Shown here in pieces: positions 23,435-34,613 of a stretch of DNA of 64,000 nt (position 1 is the first letter of the stretch; every line of letters begins with the position of its first letter). Source of the DNA: Chlamydoabsidia padenii (lineage: Eukaryota; Mucoromycota; Mucoromycetes; Mucorales; Cunninghamellaceae); the NCBI GenBank assembly GCA_025330725.1, contig JAIWND010000050.1:62001-126000 (forward strand). Reading direction: 5' to 3'. A program made the position numbers and the translations under genes. Under the pieces are notes generated by a model. That model did not search any database, was not told the origin of the DNA, and saw nothing but the letters and a program-made list of their open reading frames with translations.

Positions 23435-23677
23435 TTGTCCATAGTCAACAACAACTCTCTCCAGAAAGGTCTAACAAGAGTGGGAAGTCTACCACAATCA
23501 CATAAGTATGCACCAATCTGGGGAAAAGTCACCGAGCATACTCAAAACAACAAATTCAACGTGGATCATTTGCTGGAAGTCGTGTGCCATACATCTGCCT
23601 TTAAACGGAACAATAACCATTTGATCGATGATTGGGAACTGGAAGCCATGGTCAGTGATTTACATTATTACCTCTAG
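23435..23677 (+). CDS. Possible hypothetical exon, 80 aa
   Basis: Protein-like frame KYAPIWGKVTEHTQ...HLIDDWELEAMVSDLHYYL ending at a stop followed by a T-rich terminator-like region. No upstream promoter, domain or clear splice partner found. It could be the terminal exon of an unrecognised gene spanning 22.8-23.7 kb, or chance. 23678-24138 holds only homopolymer tracts (about 23723-23738 T, 24066-24087 A). Confidence 0.2.
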   Translation: MSIVNNNSLQKGLTRVGSLPQSHKYAPIWGKVTEHTQNNKFNVDHLLEVVCHTSAFKRNNNHLIDDWELEAMVSDLHYYL

Positions 23678-24138
23678 TATAGTTATCCTTTTTTTAGGTA
23701 GTTTAGACACTTTATATACTCTTTTTTTTTTTTTTTTTAAGAAAATAAAACATATTTATATATGATTAGACTGGCGGGGTAAACTGGAATCATGGGTTGG
23801 GACAGGTATGGATCAAAAAGCCGGTGATGTCCCTACAAATCATTCATGTTAGTAAAACATGGTTAAACAAAGATTTAGTCATTATATAGATCCAAACATA
23901 AAAAAGCCCCCCCCCAACACCGTTTTTTATTATATACATGATTAAATCATTAAACTACACTATAATGACTATTATTAAAAGAGATCGAGTAGATATGCGA
24001 CAGCCGATGGCAGGAATTCAAATCATACAATGTTGGGTGGATAATATACAGCAAAGTTTTATTAGTAAAAAAAAAAAAAAAAAAAAGGAGGAGGGGAAAA
24101 TGGGACAAATAGAGTAAAAGGAATAGCTATTTAAGATG

Positions 24139-25462
24139 TCATGTGTATGGACGAGGTTCCTGTAGGATGGAGCCAACCATGACTTTGGTCGCTTGAACGA
24201 CACCAATTTGATCAGACAAAGTTTTGAATTTTTCAGGTACCTTGTCTATTACCAAAGACAACTTTGTAGAAGGAGCTAATATGTTTGATAATACAAGTTA
24301 GTTTCTAGTAGATCCCATTTAATAAATACTTTACTTACAGTCAGTGACTATTGTAAATTGAGCAGAAGGCATAAAGTAATCGCAGATATTGACATCCAAG
24401 GTACTATACTGAGATGTATCCATTTCATCATATAACCAAGCTAGTTTCACCTGCATTTGATTGCCTCTACAAATAACACAATTAGCACAATGTATCATTT
24501 ATATTATCCCCAACACACTTACCTTGTTGAGAATGTCATAGTTGGACTTTCATCATCCCAATGAGTATTCACTTGTGTTCCTTCATAATGTTGTTTCAGA
24601 TGATCAAAGCACTTTTTCTTCGCATCTTCCAGTCGTCCATAGTGCAGGATCAATTTGAACAAGGCCATCAAATTACATTCTTGTTTAATTCTACAGAGGT
24701 AAAAAAAAACAGCACATGTTAGTAATAATTCATGTCGATTATTTGTGTAAGTTACCTTGATAAAAGGATATTGGCATCCACTTGCAAATTCACCCCCACA
24801 TCAAAGTCCAAAGAGGTGATTTCCAAAGTAGCATTCACATCAAAAATCATAGTGAAAGGTATATCATAAGCAAATCCCTCCAAATGGCATTGGCGATAAA
24901 CAGCTTTACCAGTGTCCATATAGGTATTTTCCAATTTGGTGAATGTCATGTTGGAAAAGTTGCGTTGAGCCACCACGTCAGGATGTTCCATAGCTTTGAT
25001 TTTCATGGATGGAGTGGATTCGGGAAAGTCACGTTGATCGAGTCCTGCTGCGTTTTCATGTAGTGGCATTTGTCCCATTTCAAGCAAGTAGTCACTAGAA
25101 GAAGAAGAAAGTGAGTAGATATAGTTATTTGGTTATAATAGAGTCGTCGCTTACAAGATGGAATCTAGATCAGCCGGTGTGAGTTCTGGTGGGGTTTGAT
25201 CCATAGTCGCTCTTTCTTCTGTCGTCAATCGTGAAAGTGCTGCTTCATTATTTCGTCTATGTTGCCATTCTCCTAGTTCATTCTTCAAGTCGTCCACTTG
25301 GCCCTGCGCGATCTTGATTTGTTGTTTCACCCGTTCGATTTCCTCTGTCAAGTCATCTGGTTCCTGTTTCATAACTGTGTCTTGGTCCTGGTCTTCATAT
25401 TCCTGTTGATTTCCCTTTTGTTGTTCTTGCTTTTGGTATTTCTTGCTCTAGGTATTATTATT

Positions 25463-25532
<70 letters not shown>

Positions 25533-25721
25533 AAAAAAACAAGAGTGAGTATGACCTTGATCTTTTAGAATGGGATTATACATTACCAGTTCGGCCTCCG
25601 CTTGTTGTTCAATAGAGTCATGTTTAGCTTGTAGTAGACTTTGTTGGAATCTTTCATTGGCGGTGCGGAATTCCTTGAATATGATATCGTCTTCGTCTTC
25701 GTCAAAATCTGAATCGGACAT
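24139..25721 (-). CDS. CENPP: CENP-P-like inner kinetochore protein
   Basis: CENP-P (Ctf19 in yeast) is a double-RWD member of the constitutive centromere-associated network. The N-terminus is acidic (MSDSDFDEDEDDIIFKEF), followed by a Gln-rich linker and a coiled coil (LTEEIERVKQQIKIAQGQVDDLKNEL). Then come FSNMTFTKLENTYMDTGKAVYRQCHLEGFAYDIPF..., LFKLILHYGRLEDAKKKCFDHLKQ and LSLVIDKVPEKFKTLSDQIG, in the same order as corresponding segments of human CENP-P as I recall them. About six exons. One intron contains the window's longest homopolymer block, directly before its acceptor. The assignment rests on weak, pattern-level similarity. Confidence 0.55.
25458..25539. repeat. Very long poly(A)/poly(T) tract in CENP-P intron
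   Basis: About 70 A on the plus strand, interrupted once by G. On the coding strand it is a giant poly(T) tract immediately before the 3' splice site of the intron. Confidence 0.85.
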
Positions 25722-26476
25722 GAATAAGTATAATTGTAGAGGGTAGAAGTAGAAGAAAAGCGTGTACTCAGAAAAAAAAAAAATGAAAATGATGTCCCGC
25801 CATCGGCGTGTGAAAAAATTCCTCCCCTTCCTGCTAGGGGAAATCACTAGTCAAATACACTCACTTTAATACTCATCAATCATTATATTGCGTGTATGAA
25901 ACTCTATAAAAGTATCATTGTTCAAATTTTATAGTGATTATGTGTTATATCTATGATAAAAGGCAGGTCCTCGCCTTGGCTAAAAGGACAAGCATATGCA
26001 AATGGTCATTTCAAATCCCGACTGAATGCTTTCTCTTTGCCCAGGAACATCCCTGTTTTACATTTATCAAGACTTTCTCATATGATGTATGCTATTAATA
26101 ATAGTTCCAATCATGTCTCATATAAGCACAGTGATATCGTTTTTTGTATTTTCATTGAAAAAAAAAAAAAAAAAAAAAGGTTTTTATCAAAGTTCAAAGT
26201 TACTCTTGAATTTGATATGATCATATATAAACCAGCACGTTTTTACAAGAGATATATGCATACTGATACAATATAAACTTTTAAACAATGAGCTAATTCA
26301 TGCAAATCAACTAGACAACCCAAAAAGAGGACATAGTCGGAGTTTAATCATTAAACCGATGCATGAATCACATTAAGGACGGATTTTAATCAAGTTTATT
26401 TTATTACAAGTAAGGTAAACACAAAGCTACATAATATACAATACAACTAATATAAAACTATATATATAAAACTATT
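25722..26476. other. Intergenic region with motif copy and A run
   Basis: TTTCAAATCCCGACT at 26008-26014 (start near 26000), about 290 bp upstream of the CENP-P ATG, and a partial copy TGTCCCGCC near 25793-25801. A run of about 20 A lies near 26159-26178. No gene seen. Confidence 0.4.
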
Positions 26477-26478
26477 CT

Positions 26479-27112
26479 AAAGAATAATTAAGACCAGGTA
26501 AGACCAGAGGCATCTTGATGAGTGGTAAACATCTAACAAGCAATACCCACCATGTTTCCGTAGCACTTCCCCCCCCACCAATTGTAAACCTTCGAGCACC
26601 CAAGTCAAATCCATGTTATCCACACCCATAGACATTTGTACTTTAAAGTCATCGAAGATCAATTATGTCTGCTACGTTTGGTGTTATGGTAGGTAATAGT
26701 CTAGCCGATTTTGATGGTTCGCTGTAAAGATTTCCAATTGTCGTTGATGCTGTACAAAGATCAGTGTCACCCCAATGCCAAGAGTCCTATCAAACGTGTA
26801 ATCGTGTAGTAAGGGTTTTAGTATTTTGTTATTATCTATGATCAAACTATCTTTTCTTAATTTTGACTGTACCTGGTAATTCAGCCTGTTTCCACAATTC
26901 AAGTACGCATTCTTTCAGCAAGGTAATCATAGAAGATCTGATACAATACTTTACATCCAGCAAGTCCACAGTCAATGACGTTATCGAAGGAGACTAATTA
27001 GATCCTCATCCCCTACAATAAACAATAGTTTGTTATTATATCATATTATTATTGACCGTTTTTTTTTTTTTCTTACCCTACTGTACAATACTTTGCATTA
27101 CAACCGCTATGA
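26479..27112 (-). pseudogene. Broken gene of unknown family
   Basis: Protein-like segments occur in order on the minus strand but in different frames: MASPHSGCNAKYCTV at about 27065-27112, SPSITSLTVDLLDVKYCIRS and LLKECVLELWKQAELP (about 26880-26995), IIDNNKILKPLLHDYTFDRT and GVTLIFVQHQRQLEIF (about 26700-26850), then DDFKVQMSMGVDNMDLTWV (about 26550-26660). Frame changes and stops separate them, and no set of GT-AG introns of normal size rescues a single frame; a 37-nt intron could bridge one break. A G run near 26570 may be one frameshift site. Either a decayed gene or one with assembly indels. I do not recognise the family. Confidence 0.45.
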
Positions 27113-27893
27113 GGAGAAGCCATCAGAACTACAATTCAATACATTGCACTATTGTTTGTTGATATAAACCCAGGCAAGAGTACTTGGTTCAAATGAATAG
27201 ACAAAAAGTATTAATCAGTGGTGAGTCACTGTTGTTTTACCAGGTTAGATTACAAATACTTTACTTTTAATGAGGAAGAGACAACCGGGGCACTAAAGTC
27301 AAAGGTGTAAAGAGTGAGGTATTCGTGTCATTCCAGTCATGGCAATACTGTGCTGATTTGTGAATATATTCGCTTCAAAAGGCTTATTGAATAGTAACTA
27401 CATGATAGAAAAGGTGGTTAATCATTTAAAGAAGAGGAAGTTATCGTCCTTACCTTTGGTCAAAGATTAGTGTAAAGTAGTGTATGTATGTTCCGACAAG
27501 AATTAACAATCGTCCATAGGCGTGTGTTATAACTAATCAAACAAGAGGTGTTAATCAATAAAGTAAGACATTCCAGTAAAATACCTACGTTCAAGTCAAA
27601 TGGATTAATGTATAGCTAAGGCGGAAAGGTGGGAGTGGAAGAAAAAAAAAAAAAAAATCCCATTCGTTTTGTTTTCAAATCCCGATACCTGCCCTGGCTT
27701 TTTCGCCAAATAAACAATGATTAAAACCGAAACGAAATGCTCTTGTTGCTTGACTAGAGCAATACACGATTTAACTGTTATTTTAACTATACACACTAAT
27801 AGTTTCCCTTTATTACTCTTTTCACGATGAGTCGGAGTTTGAAATTATTAAAAGGTGCTTTATATATTACATACAAGTCTAATTTTCAACGGA
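27113..27893. other. Intergenic region upstream of tRNA-Ile
   Basis: Holds a motif copy TTTTCAAATCCCGATA at about 27671-27686 and an A run near 27642-27656. No gene recognised. Confidence 0.4.
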
Positions 27894-27967
27894 GCTCGCT
27901 TAGCTCAGTTGGTTAGAGCGTGGTGCTAATAACGCCAAGGTCACAGGTTCGACCCCTGTAGTGAGCA
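27894..27967 (+). tRNA. tRNA-Ile (anticodon AAU)
   Basis: The acceptor strands GCTCGCT and AGTGAGC pair, with one G-U. The A-box region TAGCTCAGTTGG and B box GGTTCGACCCC are canonical. The anticodon loop is CTAATAA, giving AAU (read as IAU). There is no intron. The T run at 27969-27976 is a Pol III terminator. Length 74 nt including the discriminator A. Confidence 0.95.
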
Positions 27968-27990
27968 TATTTTTTTTGATTTACCTCTTT

Positions 27991-28248
27991 TGTCGGAGAT
28001 AAAAAGTGATTTTCTCTGGAAAATTAGATATCAATCTGGAAATTTCTTTTTGTCTCTTTCTCCTTTCTCTTCTTTCTCTTCTTTCTCTCTCGATAAATCT
28101 TTTAACATCTAGATGCTTCGATATAACCAATTCAGCCATAGACTCCGATAATAGAATAGTATATATATATGTAGACTTCACTTTTAATAAAAACATTATT
28201 CTTCACCTGATATATAAAAGGAATACTCGTCTTATAGTTCAAACGACA
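27991..28248 (+). repeat. Left LTR
   Basis: TGTCG...CGACA, with a pyrimidine-rich CTTTCTCTT repeat block and a TATATAAAAG promoter-like box about 30 bp from its end. Confidence 0.9.
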
Positions 28249-28249
28249 C

Positions 28250-28275
28250 TGGTAGCTTGTTTACGTTTCGATCCT
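28250..28275 (+). promoter_or_regulatory. Primer-binding site for initiator tRNA-Met
   Basis: TGGTAGC then, after ten unpaired bases, GTTTCGATCC: complements of the CCA-proximal acceptor strand and the eukaryotic initiator T arm. Confidence 0.7.
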
Positions 28276-29492
28276 CTGGCTTTCCTTTTGGTACGGCGAT
28301 ACTTTGCTCCTGGCTTGCGTTGGTGAATCTTTGGGAATTGTTGGGGACAACAATTCTTAAGGAGGGGCAAGTACATGGTTGGAACAATGCGGTGAATCTT
28401 GGACGTCTAATCAGCAAGACATACATGGCTTGCTGTTGGTGATATGGATGCGTAGCTTACATACATACTATTGGTTCGGTGACTCTTGAATTAGTATATG
28501 ATGGACTCCTATGGCTAGCACTGTGCTTAAGTATATTATCTGGTTGGCTCGCTCACTCTCTTCAGTTCCTTTACTATTCGGCTCTCTTAGTATTGGTTCT
28601 TACTGGCTCGTTCGATGTGCATGATTGGCTCACATTTATTATGATGATACTAGTACCTTCCTCCCAACTATGGTTCTTTAATGTTGGTATTGCTCATTGG
28701 ATGACTGGACTCACACGGTTGCTTTGAATGAATGGCTGAACCTTGGACCTTGACATGTATAATTCTGTTGTGTTCGATTAGAAGATCTTTATTATTATTG
28801 GCGACTACTATTGGATCAACGAACTATTCTTGCTTATTGGATGATGGAACATTGATTTATGGATCATTGATTAGGATCACACTTACTGCCTGGTTATCGG
28901 CTAATGAATCTTACGACGGTTATGAAACCTGCTTTGTTAGTATTATTGGGATTGCTCGTATTGTCTGGTTTATTTACTTTGGATTATTTGGATTATTGAC
29001 TCGGATTACTTACTTGGTTTACTTGGTTTACTTTCTCGGATTACGTACTCGGATTATTTGGTTTACTTATGTGGTTTATTTGGACACCTTACATGGATTA
29101 CTCGATTACTTTGGATTATTATTTGGATTATTGGATTTAGATCGTTCAGTTGGATCACGCCGGCGGCATGGACGGTTTCAAGTGTGAAGACAATTATGAT
29201 GAACGGTGGACTCTTTCTCTCTTTTTTTTACGGTACGACATACAGCAAAATGAACAATAACAAGCAATGGGAAAGGTGAATCAGCAGTGTTTAGCGATAA
29301 CAGGAACAACAGCATGAATATGGACAACAGCGGATACTGCTTTATGGATGTAATTGACGTTATGGTATGGATCTCGGTGGTGCCTGATTTTTTTTTTTTT
29401 CCCCTTCCCCTCGGTGTTGCCCTGGTAATTCGACCTTTTTCTTTTGGACCTTACTTGGAATCGTGGTCGATTCTTCTCCCCGTGGGGAATGA

Positions 29493-29750
29493 TGTCGGAG
29501 ATAAAAAGTGATTTTCTCTGGAAAATTAGATATCAATCTGGAAATTTCTTTTTGTCTCTTTCTCCTTTCTCTTCTTTCTCTTCTTTCTCTCTCGATAAAT
29601 CTTTTAACATCTAGATGCTTCGATATAACCAATTCAGCCATAGACTCCGATAATAGAATAGTATATATATATGTAGACTTCACTTTTAATAAAAACATTA
29701 TTCTTCACCTGATATATAAAAGGAATACTCGTCTTATAGTTCAAACGACA
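29493..29750 (+). repeat. Right LTR
   Basis: No difference from the left LTR was found by eye, implying recent insertion. It is preceded by the polypurine tract. Confidence 0.9.
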
Positions 29751-30771
29751 CTTTGTCGTCGGAGTGTAAAACTATCAAAGCTGTGGTCCTGTTACGGCTA
29801 TACTTGGGTTTGTAAAGGTAGGTTTTGTTTGTATAATATGTAGTGAGCATCAGAATCTTTTTGGTTTAGATTCAACCTTGAGATGTACTTGAATGTACTT
29901 GGTAATTTAAGAGGAAAAAAAAAAGATCGACCGAGGCAAATCGGGATTTGAAAATAAAATAAAAAGGGGCTCTTGATCCAAAAGTAAGAGCTATAATGGC
30001 TGAAGTTACACTTGTTAAGTAACTTGATAATAAGAGTGGTAAACTTGTTGAAAAGACCTTTTGATTTTGTACTGAGTTTTTTATTTATTGAGAAACTTGA
30101 AAAAACTAAGGATAGATTTTAACAAATAAGCTTTATGGGTTAGGTTTCTGCATTACCCTTGTAGGCCCCACGTGATCAAGTCATCGATATTAAACAACTC
30201 CGCAACATTTGGTTTCTGGTAACTTTTGACTCTCTTCTTCTTCCTTATCCCTTTTTTTTTTACTTTATCCTTTGATTTATCTCGAATCTCCCTTTTTAAA
30301 ACACCTTTATTAGTTTAGATGCTTCCTTTTACCTCCCTCTCAAACCTTTCATCATCTTCCCCTAGTTTGAAAGAGATCTATATAAACATCTTTTTATTAT
30401 CGGGTTATACTAATGTGATTCCTTGACTTGTCTTCTTATTCTAATAGACTATCGCGGACGATCTCTTTATAAAGGTAATTTGGAATATTCTTTGTGGTTT
30501 TATTTGTTGAGCTTAGCTTGAACCTGTATATTATAATTTACTCACAACTTTTTCTTTTACCTTCTGAACTAGGATCCTTAGGAACTAAACCCACTCTTGC
30601 AATCTGGTCTCAGCATTCCTTCTGTATTGACAAATAGTGAAGCGCAGTGACAAAAGGTTAAAAAGATAAGGGGAAGCCATAGAAGCTTAAATCAATACAA
30701 TGGACTATTACCAGGCATACATAAAGGAGCAGAAAAAAGATGGCATTGTAATGACCAGTACCTCTCTCTCT

Positions 30772-30803
<32 letters not shown>

Positions 30804-32439
30804 GGGAGGGGGAGAATCTAGACCTCTCTTTGGAACGTAAATGGCATCGGATATATATCTTAGTGTAGGATTAGTTATAGATATTGACTAATAATAAATA
30901 AATGTTTGATTATACTTGGGGATAAATGACTTGTAAACTGTGAACTTTTACGGAGGCAATAGCCGGTTACACATGATCATATTAGATTATCATATTATTA
31001 TTCATCAATTGGAGTAATGATGATAAACAGGAAATAATTACCATCATTATAAGGAGGGTGAAAATGCATGATATTGTAATTGTAAAGCCAAAAAGTTAGT
31101 TCATGCTAATTACCGGAACGATAACCATGCACGTTTTCCATTTAAGTATGTACACCAAAGGATCAAGTGAAACATATCCAATGAAAACTAAGCCCAATCG
31201 GCATGAATTAGCTTGAATTCATAATGATCGCCCGGAAGATGTCAAAATGAGAAGAATACTAGGAACCGTATTATCTTTTCTACTTCTCTATCGACTTTTA
31301 TGAATAGCAAACAAGGTGTGATTTCCAATTATAGTGTATATCGGGATTTCAAAAAAAGACAGAGGGGAAGAGTAATAATGTTTCAAAGATCATGGGCCAA
31401 AAAAGTAAAAGGATACTCAATTAACCATTCATATCGTCAGAGTACATGAATGATTTGTCTTGCACAAATTAGGGAATGGGAAAAAATGAGATTGAAAGGT
31501 GTTGGTGTTTACAGTGGCGTACTTTGTATCACCTTGATGTACGATATGCTTCTTTTCCGTTATGCCATTTATTAAATCAGGAACTGTCATGTATGCATTT
31601 TTGGTGATATTATTCTTTTTAATACTATAAAAAATTACCCTATGAAGCTTTCTATGAAGATAGAATCAAGTCTTCATAGCATCAGATGAGTGTGAAAGGT
31701 TGATGCTTTTTGAGTTTCGTTTGTTTTTCGTCGGCAGCGGGATTTGAATTTCCGGAAGAAGAGAGAGAGAGAGAGAGCTACAAAAAAAGGTATTTCTACC
31801 GTTTCACAGTTGAGCCAAAAGCCAACTAGAAAATATGAAAGACCGAGAAAGGGAAATAGGTAGTGAAGGGGGTGGGATGACAGCTAGGAAACATTGTCTT
31901 CCCTTCTTGGAGTCATCATCATCATCATTACTGGTTGTGTGTATGCTTAAAAGTGATGGTGATACAGTTTAGATCATAGGTGTGTATTTCAAAAAATTCA
32001 TGAATGGGGTCGAGAAAAACTTGTGCGTGTGTCAATAAATTTTAACGAGTCATGGTTGGTTGGAGACACAAAAAAAAAAAAAAAAGTTTTATCTTTCTTT
32101 CTCCCGCTCTTCTTATTGTTACCTCTTTCTTCCGCTCTTTATTCTTTTTTTCTGATACCTCCTCATATACGTATTTATATATATACATATATATCTATAT
32201 ATATATATACACATATACTCGACATCATTGTCTGCCTACTCTCCTTGCGAAGACTGTAAGTATCAACAATTAAATGAATGAATGAAGTTATCTGTTTTAA
32301 CTAATTATTTGACCTGGATTCCTGACACTCTTTAGATATCCTTTCGTTTTATTTATCAACATACTCTTAAAAACAACAAAACAGTGACACTGACAACACT
32401 TTCAACATCCACTCATACTGTTATATACAACTATACAAG
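29751..32439. other. 2.7-kb gene-poor region and leader of the zinc-finger gene
   Basis: No coding gene recognised. A 12-bp echo of the tRNA-Ile 3' end (TGTAGTGAGCAT) occurs at 29839-29850. Motif copies: CGGGATTTGAAAAT at 29942-29955, TCGGGATTTCAAA at 31341-31353, GCGGGATTTGAATTTCCGG near 31737-31755. A T run lies at about 30777-30803 and an (AT)-rich alternation near 32170-32215. GTAAGTATC near 32257 and TTTAG before 32337 suggest a 5'-UTR intron of the downstream gene. Confidence 0.4.
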
Positions 32440-34341
32440 ATGAATTACACGAACAATGATAATGACATGTTGGTGGAAATGAACACTGGTACTTTACACC
32501 AAACTCTGACTCCGGTGACACATGGTGGATTTGACACACTGAACTATGTAAGTTTTTTTATTTTATTTTTTTTTTTTTAAAAAAAAAAAGAAATCCAAAA
32601 ACTAACACTTTTATCGTTTACAGGGATCAATGGGTGATGTTATAATGGATACCTCTTGCTTTAACACCGATTCAATGAATTTACAATCAAACTTTGATTC
32701 CATGACCTTATTTCCTGCGACTGATATCAGTCAACAGCATGTCTTACCTCAGGAACCTCAATCAATATCAATGGATCAGTTTGGATCATCTGGCATCAAC
32801 ACCACAATGCATATCACGTCTGCGCCTGTTGTCAAAAGTCAAGCTTCCTTGGTGAAAACTGAAGGTTTATGGTCTCCTCCTACAGGTTACAATGCTCCTC
32901 CTATTCATTTGCCTACCGGTGTCACTCAATCATGGTCATCAATGAATGGTAACAACAATGGCGCCACAGTGGATCAAGTCTCGGATCATTTTGTCTCATC
33001 GGTCCAGCATTATCAACAGCAACACGATCAACAATCCGATACAACTTCAACTCAATGGCGTGATGGATCCTCTTTTTCTCCCAGTTATCAAGATATGCTG
33101 CTATCAGATGTCTATCCTACACCTTCTCCTGTCCCGACATCGATGGTGCCTCACTACAATAAAAGTATTCCACAGGAGGACATCAAGCCTCCAGCTATTG
33201 CCCCGAAAAAAGCTGGTGTTGTTCGGCGCTCATTACCACGTCGTCATACCGTCTCTTCTGTATACAACGCACCACCAAATCACTCACACAATGGCATGAT
33301 ATTCTGGCATCAGCAAAGTAATCATCAACAACATCAGCCATTTCACCACCAACACCAACATGGACAACAACAGCAACAGCAACAGCAACAAGATTTGACA
33401 CAGCAGGCGAAAATGCGGAAAATGTTGAAAGCTAGACGTCATCGATCTCTTGGTCGACTTGAAGTGTCTGGTCATTACCTCACCAAACTTGATACCGCCT
33501 ACCATGCTGCTTCACCTTCCTCTATGTCTTGTGGTACTTCCCGTTGTGGTAGTCCTCTCTCTGCTGAATGTCTTTTTAACGAGCAGCAACTGGATCAAAT
33601 AATACACTCGACTGATCAACCTATACAACGACTCACTCATCCACCTTACTTGTCGCAACAACAGCAACAACCGCATTATCAGCATCAAACAACTGATGAA
33701 ATTGATTCCGTGTCATCTTATCCGTCATTTTTGGTCCAACCTATCTATCAAACCTCACCACCCATGTCTACAACAACTTCAGTGCCTTCTGCACCAATGA
33801 TGCATTTGCAGCAAAACCAACACCCAGTCAACCTTCAAATGATGGATGATGATTTATATTCCATGGCAGCCACAAGTCATACTTCGACTAATACTGCACC
33901 TACCTCACCTGTTTTGATGCCACCAGTCGACGATGAATCTGACCCAGATGATTATGGACAACAACTTGGTCAACAGCAAGATACTAGCGAACCTCATACT
34001 TGTCAATGGGGTGATTGTCGCTTGGAATTTCAAGTACTAGATCACCTTATCGAACATACCAAGACTTTACATATTGGCAGTGGCAAGGTAACAAAAAAAA
34101 AAAAAAAAAAGAAAAAAAGAGGTCAACAAGAATATACTCACAATCCTTCCTTTCTTCTTCTTCTAGCCTTTATACTATTGTCGGTGGAAGGACTGCGCTA
34201 GGGGTGAAAAGCCCTTTACAAAACGGCACAAAATGCATAATCATCTTAGAACCCATACTGGTGAACGACCCTATGTTTGTACAGAAGAAGGTAAAAACAA
34301 CAACAACAACAACAGTGAACTGGTCTCGGTAAAGAAGTAAC

Positions 34342-34387
<46 letters not shown>

Positions 34388-34613
34388 GTATATAGGTTGC
34401 GGTAAACGATTCTCTCGTCCTGATTCTATGGCGACGCACACCAAAATACATACCAACATTCGACCCCACGCATGCCAACATGAAAACTGCGACAAGGCCT
34501 ACTATCATCTTCGGTCATTACGCAAACATGAAAAGTCACACGAAATACCACCACCTTTGCCAACGACTTCATTGATGGATCGTCATTTATCAGTTTTAGA
34601 ACTGAAGGATTAG
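32440..34613 (+). CDS. C2H2 zinc-finger transcription factor (GLI/ZIC-type fingers)
   Basis: Exons 32440-32547, 32624-34087, 34167-34290 and 34396-34613. A long disordered N-terminus (about 470 residues, Gln/Ser/His/Pro-rich, several polyGln runs, RRSLPRRHTVSS basic patch) precedes four or five fingers. They read HTCQWGDCRLEFQVLDHLIEHTKTLH, YYCRWKDCARGEKPFTKRHKMHNHLRTH, TGERPYVC...CGKRFSRPDSMATHTKIH and RPHACQHENCDKAYYHLRSLRKHEKSH. Paired CxxxxC spacing with Trp is typical of GLI/ZIC/PacC-like proteins. The second and third fingers are joined by TGERPY linkers. It is not clearly PacC/Rim101. A poly(T) block of about 45 bases lies in the last intron. Confidence 0.85.
34341..34385 (+). repeat. 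Poly(T) tract in last intron of zinc-finger gene
   Basis: About 45 consecutive T ending ten bases before the acceptor TATAG. The preceding intron has an A run directly after its donor (34092-34118). Confidence 0.85.

Larger units (their letters stand above)
27991..29750 (+). mobile_element. Non-autonomous LTR retroelement (TRIM-like) 23 bp downstream of tRNA-Ile
   Basis: Two 258-bp LTRs (27991-28248, 29493-29750), identical as far as I can compare, start TGTCG and end CGACA. The flanks show a 4-bp CTTT duplication. One base after the left LTR is TGGTAGC, complementary to the 3' end of initiator tRNA-Met, and 10 bases later GTTTCGATCC, complementary to the initiator-specific T arm (GGATCGAAAC); this is a primer-binding site. 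A purine-rich GTGGGGAATGA abuts the right LTR as polypurine tract. The 1.24-kb interior encodes no gag, protease, reverse transcriptase or integrase, only chance ORFs and degenerate GGATTATTTGG-type repeats. It must be mobilised in trans by a full element elsewhere. Confidence 0.88.

Noticed and set aside
27894..28260. tRNA followed by repeat, considered as a SINE head
   Set aside because: The tRNA has its own terminator and perfect cloverleaf; the repeat behind it has LTR ends, a PBS and a partner copy.
28479..29187. Two plus-strand ORFs (82 and 151 aa) inside the LTR element
   Set aside because: Low-complexity Leu/Trp/Tyr-rich translations of GGATTATTTGG-type repeats; no gag, protease, RT or integrase motif, so treated as non-coding interior.
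27981..29698. Antisense ORFs with ERERRERRERRKRQKE repeated at both LTRs
   Set aside because: They are the reverse reading of the LTR pyrimidine block; identical only because the LTRs are identical.
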